DNA from: Avoscillospira sp045530865
GTDB taxonomy: Bacteria; Bacillota; Clostridia; Oscillospirales; Oscillospiraceae
Length of the DNA: 12,600 nucleotides
Assembly (NCBI GenBank): GCA_045530865.1
Contig: JAZSCX010000128.1
Span: 1 to 12,600 of the forward strand
Direction: 5' to 3'
Part shown: piece after piece, positions 7,572 to 12,600 of the stretch
Layout of the letters: the number at the start of each line of letters is the position of its first letter
Numbering within the stretch: the first letter of the stretch is position 1
Notes under the pieces: generated by a model
Seen by the model: only the letters and a program-made list of their open reading frames with translations
What the model was told of the DNA's origin: nothing
Database searches by the model: none
Made by a program: the position numbers and the translations under genes

Positions 7572-7664
7572 ATGGCATATATCGCATTGGCACTGTTTTC
7601 CCTCGCGGCTCTTGGTCTGCAGAAGCTGGAGCTTTACCTGCAGGGCGGTGCTCCCCGATCCTGA
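7572..7664 (+). CDS. Small hydrophobic 30-residue protein
   Basis: A short ORF of 30 residues that I do not recognise. The ATG at 7572 is preceded by CGGAGG at eight bases, a near-ideal ribosome binding site, and the TGA is followed within a few bases by a strong terminator. The complete set of AT-rich upstream region, ribosome binding site, ORF and terminator is the main evidence that it is real. Residues 3-17 (YIALALFSLAALGLQ) form one hydrophobic helix that could span or sit on the membrane; the tail (KLELYLQGGAPRS) is polar. It faces the AraC-family gene, so the regulator may control it. It could be a small membrane protein, or the transcript could be a regulatory RNA. The frame agrees with no known family that I can name. 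Confidence 0.55.
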   Translation: MAYIALALFSLAALGLQKLELYLQGGAPRS

Positions 7665-7700
7665 AAAAAGAAGGGCTGCAGATTGCAGCCCTTCTTTTTA
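7665..7700. terminator. Bidirectional terminator between the small ORF and galT
   Basis: A perfect 13-bp stem (7668-7680 with 7684-7696) with a GAT loop has T runs on both strands. On the plus strand it follows the small ORF. On the minus strand it follows galT, whose TAA lies at its edge (7698-7700). Confidence 0.93.
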
Positions 7701-9182
7701 TTCCATCGTATTGACCGCTTCCGCGAAGCGCAGGAACGCCGCGCGGCCCGCTGCATCCCGCTTGTACACACCGGCATGTTCCAGTATCTGGGAGAAGATC
7801 TTTCCGACCTCCTGCTGCAGAATATCCATGGTGTTCTCCGCCGTGAAGGTGTAGGTCTGTTTCATCTTTTCCGCCCAGGCCGCGTGCTTTTCCAGTTCGC
7901 CGGTCAGGGGCAGATTATTAAGGATTGCCGTCTCCAGATCCTGCAGTTCCTTTTTCAGTCTGGCAGGCAGAACCGCCAGACCCATGACCTCGATCAGGCC
8001 GATGTTCTCTCTTTTGATGTGGTGCAGCTCCGCATGGGGATGATACACACCCAGCGGATGCTCTTGCGTGGTAATGTTGTTCCGCAGCACCAGATCCAGT
8101 TCGTACCGCTGCCCTCTGCGCCGTGCAATGGGAGTGATGGTGTTGTGGTCCGCATCGGTGTGGGCGTAAATAAAGGCTTCCTCATCGGTATAGCCCCGCC
8201 ATGCGGTCAAGATCCGGTCTGCCAGCTCCACCAGACGTTCCTTGCTTTCGCCGTTGATCCGGATCACGCTCATGGGCCAGCGGACAATACCCGCCTGCAC
8301 ATCTGCAAAGCCCCGGAACTGCAGCTCCTGTTCGACCTCCGCCTGTTCCATGGAGAAGCAGTAGCATCCGCCCTGGAAATGCTCATGGCTCAGGATACTG
8401 CCGCCTACAATGGGCAGATCGGCATTGGAACCCACGAAATAGTGGGGGAAAACCGTCACAAAATCCAGCAGCTTTGCAAAAACACTGCGGTCAATGACCA
8501 TGGGCGTATGTTCGCTGTTGAATGCGATGCAGTGCTCGTTGTAGTACACATAGGGACTGTACTGCATATACCAGCTGCCGCCGGCCAGGGTCAGTGGCAT
8601 AATGCGGTGGTTCTGGCGGGCAGGATGGTTCATCCGTCCGGCGTAGCCCTCATTCTCTACGCAGAGCATACATTTGGGATAACCGGACTGGGGTGCCAGC
8701 TTGGCAGCGGCAACGGCCCAGGGGTCCTTTTCCGGCTTACTGAGATTAATGGTGATATCCAGTTCACCGTATTCCGTGGAGGTTTTCCACTGCAGATCCT
8801 TGGCAATACGGTAACGGCGGATGTAATCCGTGTCCTGACTGAACCTGTAGTACCAGTCGGTGGCCTTTTCGGGCGCTTCCGCATAGAGAGCAAAGAACCT
8901 GGCCCGCACCTCTCTGGGCAGAGGGGTCAGCACGCCCATGAGTTTCGTATCCAGCAAATCGCGGCTGGTAATATCCTCGCCGCAGACGCCGCGGGCAACA
9001 GCATCGTCCAGCAGGCCCTTCAGAATCTGCTCCAGCGGCAGATCTGCAGGCTCCACCGGTTCGTAAGCTGTCAGCTGCAGCGCCTCCAGCAGACCGTTGA
9101 CTGCGTAAATCTTGTCATCCTCCGTGATCAGGCCCTTGTCCAAACCGTAGCGGATCAGGGATGCAATCATCTTATTTGCCAT
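7698..9182 (-). CDS. galT: Galactose-1-phosphate uridylyltransferase, class II
   Basis: GalT transfers UMP from UDP-glucose to galactose-1-phosphate, giving UDP-galactose and glucose-1-phosphate in the Leloir pathway. At 494 residues it has the length of the Firmicutes class II enzyme rather than the roughly 350 of the E. coli type. The uridylylation-site region SHEHFQGG is at about residues 265-272, and PKCMLC (about 169-174) is the cysteine pair often seen in this class. Other family landmarks are KTSTEYGELDITINLSKPEKDPW, NHPARQNHRIMPL, and YHPHAELHHIKRENIGLIEVMG. The start is ATG at 9182, after AAGGAG. galK ends 12 bases upstream, so the pair is one operon. A bidirectional terminator follows the stop. 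No galE is in the window, so the epimerase must be encoded elsewhere. Identification is secure. Confidence 0.97.
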   Translation of the reverse strand: MANKMIASLIRYGLDKGLITEDDKIYAVNGLLEALQLTAYEPVEPADLPLEQILKGLLDDAVARGVCGEDITSRDLLDTKLMGVLTPLPREVRARFFALYAEAPEKATDWYYRFSQDTDYIRRYRIAKDLQWKTSTEYGELDITINLSKPEKDPWAVAAAKLAPQSGYPKCMLCVENEGYAGRMNHPARQNHRIMPLTLAGGSWYMQYSPYVYYNEHCIAFNSEHTPMVIDRSVFAKLLDFVTVFPHYFVGSNADLPIVGGSILSHEHFQGGCYCFSMEQAEVEQELQFRGFADVQAGIVRWPMSVIRINGESKERLVELADRILTAWRGYTDEEAFIYAHTDADHNTITPIARRRGQRYELDLVLRNNITTQEHPLGVYHPHAELHHIKRENIGLIEVMGLAVLPARLKKELQDLETAILNNLPLTGELEKHAAWAEKMKQTYTFTAENTMDILQQEVGKIFSQILEHAGVYKRDAAGRAAFLRFAEAVNTME

Positions 9183-9194
9183 GGGTCTTCTCCT

Positions 9195-10328
9195 TTATCT
9201 TACCCGAATGCCGCCTTCATTGCGGATGGACAGCACATGGCAGCTGCCTTCGCCCAGCATCGCTTCCATTCCCGACCGGAATTCCTCCAGCAGATCAACG
9301 GGCACGAAGGCCTGCACCGTTCCGGCAAAGCCACCGCCGTGGACACGGTAAGCGCCTCTGCCCTGCAGCAGCGTATCGCAAAGGGCCAGCGCCACCGCCA
9401 CATCTTGATGGGCCACCGCACCGGCGGGGGTAATATTCTGCAGGTACATCCAGGAGCTCCGTCCGGATTCCCGCACCAAACGCAAAAATTCCGAAAAATC
9501 GCCATCCTTCAGAGCCTGCACCTGCCGCAGCACGCGGCGGTTTTCCTGATAAATATGGATGGCCCGCAGCAGCGCACGATCCGGCACCTGCCCTCTCAGC
9601 CATGCCAGATGACCAAAGAAGTGCTCTTCCGGGATCTCCCGCAGCACCTTTTTCCCAAACAGCCCACAGAGCTTCTGCAATTCGCCGGGAATGGCAGCAT
9701 ATTCATCGGTCAGATCGGCGTGATCGGCGCCGCTGTCGATGATGCACAATGCGTGATCGGCCGTGGAAAAATCAAAACCCACCTGCTCCACAACGGGCTT
9801 TTCAGGGTCTGCAAATTCAATAAAGACCATGCCGCCCACAGAGGATGCGGTCTGATCCATCAGGCCACAGGGCTTGCCGAAGTAGACATTCTCCGCCCAC
9901 TGTCCGATCTGGGCGATCTCCACAGCGCTGAGCCGCTTTTCAAAAAACAGCTCATTGCAGATGGTGCCGATCAGTACCTCAAAGGCGGCAGAGGAACTCA
10001 GACCGCTGCCGGGCAAAACCGTAGAACGCACGGCAGCATCGAATCCCTGCAGCACAGCGCCCCGCTGCACAAAGGCCGCCGCCACACCGCGCACCAGTGC
10101 CGCCGTGGTGTTGATTTCTTCTTTCCGCACGGTCAGATTCTGCAGATCGATTTCCACCGGTGCATAGCCTTCAGACTGGATTCGGATCCGGTCGGTGCCG
10201 TTGAGTGTCACTTCCGCAACGGTTTCCAGATTGACAGCCGCCGCCAGCACGCAGCCGTGCTGATGGTCGGTGTGATTGCCACTGATCTCCGTGCGGCCTG
10301 GGGCAGAAAACATATAGGTATCCTTCAT
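9195..10328 (-). CDS. galK: Galactokinase
   Basis: GalK phosphorylates galactose with ATP to galactose-1-phosphate, the substrate of GalT encoded next. It belongs to the GHMP kinases and has 377 residues, close to the usual 380-390. The sugar-recognition motif is GRTEISGNHTDHQHG at residues 11-25, a variant of the textbook GRVNLIGEHTDY. The ATP-binding loop LPGSGLSSSAA is at about 105-115, CGLMDQTAS with the catalytic Asp at about 154-162, and the third motif GGGFAGT at about 331-337. Because the first motif is divergent, a related sugar kinase is possible, but the neighbouring galT supports galactose. The start is ATG at 10328, preceded by AGGAG. It is the first gene of the galKT operon, with a predicted promoter and an inverted repeat upstream. 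Confidence 0.95.
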   Translation of the reverse strand: MKDTYMFSAPGRTEISGNHTDHQHGCVLAAAVNLETVAEVTLNGTDRIRIQSEGYAPVEIDLQNLTVRKEEINTTAALVRGVAAAFVQRGAVLQGFDAAVRSTVLPGSGLSSSAAFEVLIGTICNELFFEKRLSAVEIAQIGQWAENVYFGKPCGLMDQTASSVGGMVFIEFADPEKPVVEQVGFDFSTADHALCIIDSGADHADLTDEYAAIPGELQKLCGLFGKKVLREIPEEHFFGHLAWLRGQVPDRALLRAIHIYQENRRVLRQVQALKDGDFSEFLRLVRESGRSSWMYLQNITPAGAVAHQDVAVALALCDTLLQGRGAYRVHGGGFAGTVQAFVPVDLLEEFRSGMEAMLGEGSCHVLSIRNEGGIRVR

Positions 10329-10355
10329 AGCTCTCCTTTTGCAAGATCAGAACTT

Positions 10356-10388
10356 TTCTTGAAATCGATCGGGATAACATATCAAGAA
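10356..10388. promoter_or_regulatory. Inverted repeat, candidate gal operator
   Basis: TTCTTGA (10356-10362) and TCAAGAA (10382-10388) are perfect inverted heptamers; with one variable base they extend to TTCTTGAWA, spaced by 15 bases. The upstream copy overlaps the predicted -10, so a bound protein could block galKT transcription. The binding protein is not known. Confidence 0.4.
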
Positions 10389-10413
10389 TACCACAGAAAC
10401 GTGCATAAATCAA
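10385..10413 (-). promoter_or_regulatory. Predicted galKT promoter
   Basis: On the minus strand TTGATT (10408-10413) and TATTCT (10385-10390) are 17 bases apart, ending 56 bases upstream of the galK ATG. Confidence 0.5.
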
Positions 10414-10441
10414 GTTTCCAACCCCGTCATCTCCCAGGATC

Positions 10442-10479
10442 AAAACAAAATCGACACCCTTCCGGAGAAGGATGCCGAT
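10442..10479 (-). terminator. Terminator of the CARF-nuclease gene
   Basis: An imperfect stem with 11 of 13 pairs (10450-10462 with 10467-10479, loop of four) lies 8 bases after the stop on the minus strand. It is followed by TTTTGTTTT on that strand. Confidence 0.8.
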
Positions 10480-10486
10480 GATGATA

Positions 10487-11686
10487 TCATACCATCGAGA
10501 AAGATGCCGATGGTACTTTCATGATGACTTTCAATCGATTGACCAGTTGAGCGTCTTTCAACTCCTCCAGATCAATAACGGCAATTCCAAGCTGGGCAGC
10601 GCGGTGCCGTGCAGCGGCATTACAGGGTTCGGTGGTAAGAATGGCTGCTTTTGCGCCTTTTCCCCCGAAACGATCCCGAAGGATGGCAAGCTCATTGAGT
10701 GCCTCTGTCTTGACGTCAGTAGCCTTACAGCTGAGAAACAGCGGAATGACGCCCCGTGCGGCCATCACGTCGATCTCGTTGGAGACACTGCCGTGTCCTA
10801 CTGTGTCATCCCAACGAACGACGGCGCTGCTGATGACATCGTTAAAAATGCCGGCATCCATACAGGCCTTGTACGCATACAGCTCCAATGCACTTCCCAC
10901 ATCCCGCAGCCATGCCCGGATATGAAGATCCCGAAAACGGAAAGAAACTGTTTCCCCGGATACGATTGTGAGATCCTGAAGAAAGCCGATGCGGGCAAAT
11001 TCCTGCAGTGCGGCTTCGTTGGCAGAATTCCTCGATCCGTGGTCACCCTTCACGGTGTATTTCCCTTGCACAGACAGCGGCGGCATCTGGCCATATTCCG
11101 CCGGGGATACTCTTTGGATATAGGAGATGATGTCCGGCCAGTCCCGGCGGAAGCGAAGGAAGCACGAGAAAAACGGATCAAAATCATCCAGATAATTCGC
11201 CAAAATGGCATTTTCTACCCTGCCGGGAAGCATCGTTCCGCCTGCCATAAGGAAGAATTCTTCTACGGAGTAGGAGAGCGTGCAGTCCCGACGATCCGCA
11301 AAAGCAGCGCCGCTGATATCATAGAAGCGGTTCTTTTTCCGGGAGTAGGTAAAGGCTGGAACTCCTGTTTGAGCAGAGAACATGCCCGCCGCAAACAGCG
11401 CGGCATCACTGCCTCCGGTGATATCCACCACGCAGCCCGGGTACTTTTCCCCAATGGAAAGCAGCTGGCGGAGAATCCGGTCTGCTTTGAACAGACTGGC
11501 CTCTATAAAAATCAGTTCCGGTTCCCAGCCCCGGCGCAGGAAAAAGGACCGCAGCTTCTCTTGATGATTTCGGTTCTGCGCAATCTCCGCAGGGCAGAGA
11601 TAAATGATGCGTTGAGGACGGAACATATCCGGTGCCAGAATGTTTTCTATGGCACGCTCATCATACAGCTCAATTAACGTATCCAT
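10487..11686 (-). CDS. CARF-domain nuclease of the DUF1887/Card1 (Can2) family
   Basis: A 399-residue protein with the architecture of Card1/Can2, cyclic-oligoadenylate-activated nucleases of type III CRISPR systems. Residues 1 to about 140 look like a CARF (Rossmann-like) sensor: MDTLIELYDERAIENIL, IIYLCP, and DITGGSDAALFAAG (88-101), the ligand-binding loop. The C-terminal part has a PD-(D/E)xK-like nuclease core: ALELYAY (Glu268), NEIDVMAARG (Glu304, Asp306) and LFLSCKAT (Lys321). These match the order and spacing I know for the family. The ATG at 11686 is chosen because the family begins at this point and GGCGGG lies upstream; the frame is open to 11782, but that part lies under the tRNA terminator. 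No cas gene or CRISPR array is near, so any cyclic nucleotide must come from elsewhere. It lies directly downstream of a tRNA-Arg. Family assignment is confident; biological role is inferred. Confidence 0.85.
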   Translation of the reverse strand: MDTLIELYDERAIENILAPDMFRPQRIIYLCPAEIAQNRNHQEKLRSFFLRRGWEPELIFIEASLFKADRILRQLLSIGEKYPGCVVDITGGSDAALFAAGMFSAQTGVPAFTYSRKKNRFYDISGAAFADRRDCTLSYSVEEFFLMAGGTMLPGRVENAILANYLDDFDPFFSCFLRFRRDWPDIISYIQRVSPAEYGQMPPLSVQGKYTVKGDHGSRNSANEAALQEFARIGFLQDLTIVSGETVSFRFRDLHIRAWLRDVGSALELYAYKACMDAGIFNDVISSAVVRWDDTVGHGSVSNEIDVMAARGVIPLFLSCKATDVKTEALNELAILRDRFGGKGAKAAILTTEPCNAAARHRAAQLGIAVIDLEELKDAQLVNRLKVIMKVPSASFSMV

Positions 11687-11730
11687 GAAGTTCCCGCCTT
11701 TCTGCATAGTGGAGATGTAATCGTGAAGGC

Positions 11731-11768
11731 AAAAATCGACATCCCTCTGCAGAGAGATGTCGATTTTT
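11731..11768 (-). terminator. Terminator of the tRNA-Arg transcript
   Basis: AAAAATCGACATC (11731-11743) pairs with the mirrored arm to 11768 around a CTCTGCAGAG core. It directly abuts the encoded CCA end of the tRNA and has a T run on the minus strand. The right arm begins at the last base of the CCA. Confidence 0.85.
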
Positions 11769-11844
11769 GGTACGCCCGACACGATTCGAACGTGCGACCT
11801 ACAGAGTCGGAGTCTGTCACTCTATCCAGCTGAGCTACGAGCGC
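11768..11844 (-). tRNA. tRNA-Arg, anticodon CCG
   Basis: Read on the minus strand, the 77 bases fold as a cloverleaf. The acceptor GCGCTCG pairs with CGGGCGT (including G-U pairs), the D arm is GCTC...GAGT, the anticodon stem is ACAGA/TCTGT with loop CTCCGAC, and the T arm is GCACG/CGTGT around TTCGAAT. The anticodon CCG reads the arginine codon CGG. Discriminator A and an encoded CCA end the gene. Confidence 0.96.
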
Positions 11845-11863
11845 ATATCAATTCAGCCTATTA

Positions 11864-11892
11864 ATTATAACAGATGATAGCCTTTTTGTAAA
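11864..11892 (-). promoter_or_regulatory. tRNA-Arg promoter
   Basis: On the minus strand, TTTACA (11887-11892) and a perfect TATAAT (11864-11869) are 17 bases apart and lie 19 bases upstream of the tRNA. Confidence 0.8.
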
Positions 11893-11907
11893 GAGGAAAA
11901 ACCGGAC

Positions 11908-11936
11908 TTGTCATGTCGTTTCTTTTGTGGTAACAT
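11908..11936 (+). promoter_or_regulatory. Predicted promoter of the DivIVA-like gene
   Basis: TTGTCA (11908-11913) and TAACAT (11931-11936) are 17 bases apart, 37 bases before the ATG. A second -10-like TATAAT at 11940-11945 has no suitably spaced -35. Confidence 0.5.
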
Positions 11937-11973
11937 AAATATAATGTCCAAAAAAGTTGGGGAGGCCGGAAAA

Positions 11974-12588
11974 ATGGCTGATATCACCAGATTCCGCACA
12001 TCCATGGGTGGCTTCAACCGCGCAGATGTGGCAAATTATATGGAAGCAATGGCTGCAGAGCACAGCCGTGTCAAAAAGCAGCTGCTGGAAGAGAACGAAA
12101 CCCTCTCTGCCCGTCTGGAAAAGCTGGAGCAGAAGTCTGCTGCACAGGCCGCCCAGCTGCAGGAGCTGCAGAAGAAGCTGGCCGATACCGAAACTGCCCT
12201 TTCTTCCACGGAAGCTGCACTGGAAGAAGCACTGGTCATGGTCGATGAGCAGGAAGCCCTCCGGGCAGCACAGGAAGCGGAAGCTGCACAGACGGAGCAA
12301 GATCCCAACTATGCCGCCATGGAGCTGGAGGCCTATCGCCGTGCAGAGGCCATGGAACGAAACGCGCAGGAGCGATCCGTCCGGATGCGCCGGAGGGTCA
12401 GTGATTTTCTGGATACCCTCTCTGCCCGCTATGAGCAGACCGGTCAGGAAGTGGAGGCTCTCAGCGCAGACATCCAGACCAACCTGAAGCGTCTGCAGGA
12501 AGCATTGTCCGATCTGGACCTGATCTTTGAAGAAGCCAGCGGCAGCTTTGATACGCTGGACGCCGATGAACTCCCTGAAGAAGAATAA
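11974..12588 (+). CDS. DivIVA-like coiled-coil protein
   Basis: A 204-residue, very charged protein. Its N-terminus (MADITRFRTSMGGFNRADVANYMEAM) resembles the DivIVA/GpsB membrane-curvature-binding motif, with the G-F-x-R-x-x-V-x-x-Y pattern. It is followed by long heptad-like coiled coil (about residues 27-120), a short break around QDPNYAAMELEAYRRAEA, and a second helical segment, ending in an acidic tail. DivIVA-type proteins organise cell poles, division sites or wall growth in Firmicutes. The start is ATG at 11974, eight bases after GGGGAGG; an upstream ATG at 11908 in the same frame falls on the promoter. The gene diverges from the tRNA. Because coiled coils match many families, the DivIVA assignment rests on the N-terminal motif and is moderate. 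Confidence 0.65.
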   Translation: MADITRFRTSMGGFNRADVANYMEAMAAEHSRVKKQLLEENETLSARLEKLEQKSAAQAAQLQELQKKLADTETALSSTEAALEEALVMVDEQEALRAAQEAEAAQTEQDPNYAAMELEAYRRAEAMERNAQERSVRMRRRVSDFLDTLSARYEQTGQEVEALSADIQTNLKRLQEALSDLDLIFEEASGSFDTLDADELPEEE

Positions 12589-12600
12589 TCTCCGACCACC

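Noticed and set aside
7683..10481. A 932-codon open frame on the plus strand.
   Set aside because: It is the antisense shadow of galT and galK, which have intact family motifs; it has no recognisable domains and begins inside a terminator.
10490..10515. Inverted repeat ACCATCG...CGATGGT near the 3' end of the CARF-nuclease gene.
   Set aside because: It is inside the coding sequence and has no T tail; the better terminator is just after the stop.
11687..11782. N-terminal extension of the CARF nuclease.
   Set aside because: It would be translated from the tRNA 3' end and its terminator; the family's usual start is at 11686.

Overview
The window reads as chromosomal DNA of a GC-rich (by eye, not computed) anaerobic Firmicute, most likely of the Oscillospiraceae/Ruminococcaceae group. 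The grounds are the class II galT, the galK with a GNHTDH motif, the Firmicutes-type LexA boxes, the YolD-like protein paired with a Y-family polymerase, and a hairpin-rich repeat of a style I associate with gut Clostridia. The genus is not settled by the sequence.

Left part (1-5480): the 3' part of groEL, cut by the window edge, ends at a strong terminator. A gene-free stretch follows with a 235-bp MITE-like element (1574-1808). Then come cca on the minus strand and, divergent from it, an SOS-type cassette on the plus strand: a Y-family translesion polymerase followed 17 bp later by a YolD-like gene. The polymerase promoter has near-consensus -35/-10 hexamers with one LexA-like box exactly between them and a better one just downstream.

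Middle part (5487-7700): an AraC-family regulator (GTG start) and a YkvI-type multi-pass membrane protein form a translationally coupled minus-strand pair (ATGA overlap). Divergent from the regulator, across a very AT-rich spacer with a palindrome, is a 30-residue hydrophobic ORF with a strong ribosome binding site and an immediate terminator.

Right part (7698-12600): galK-galT, a minus-strand Leloir pair without galE, has a promoter and an inverted repeat across its -10 region. Next is a stand-alone CARF-nuclease of the DUF1887/Card1 (Can2) family, minus strand, directly downstream of a tRNA-Arg(CCG) and its terminator and with no convincing promoter of its own. No cas gene or CRISPR array is visible. 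Beyond the tRNA, divergently, lies a DivIVA-like coiled-coil gene.

The best candidates for follow-up are the orphan Card1-like nuclease beside the tRNA, the LexA-controlled polymerase/YolD cassette, the 30-residue ORF facing araC, and the compound repeat element.
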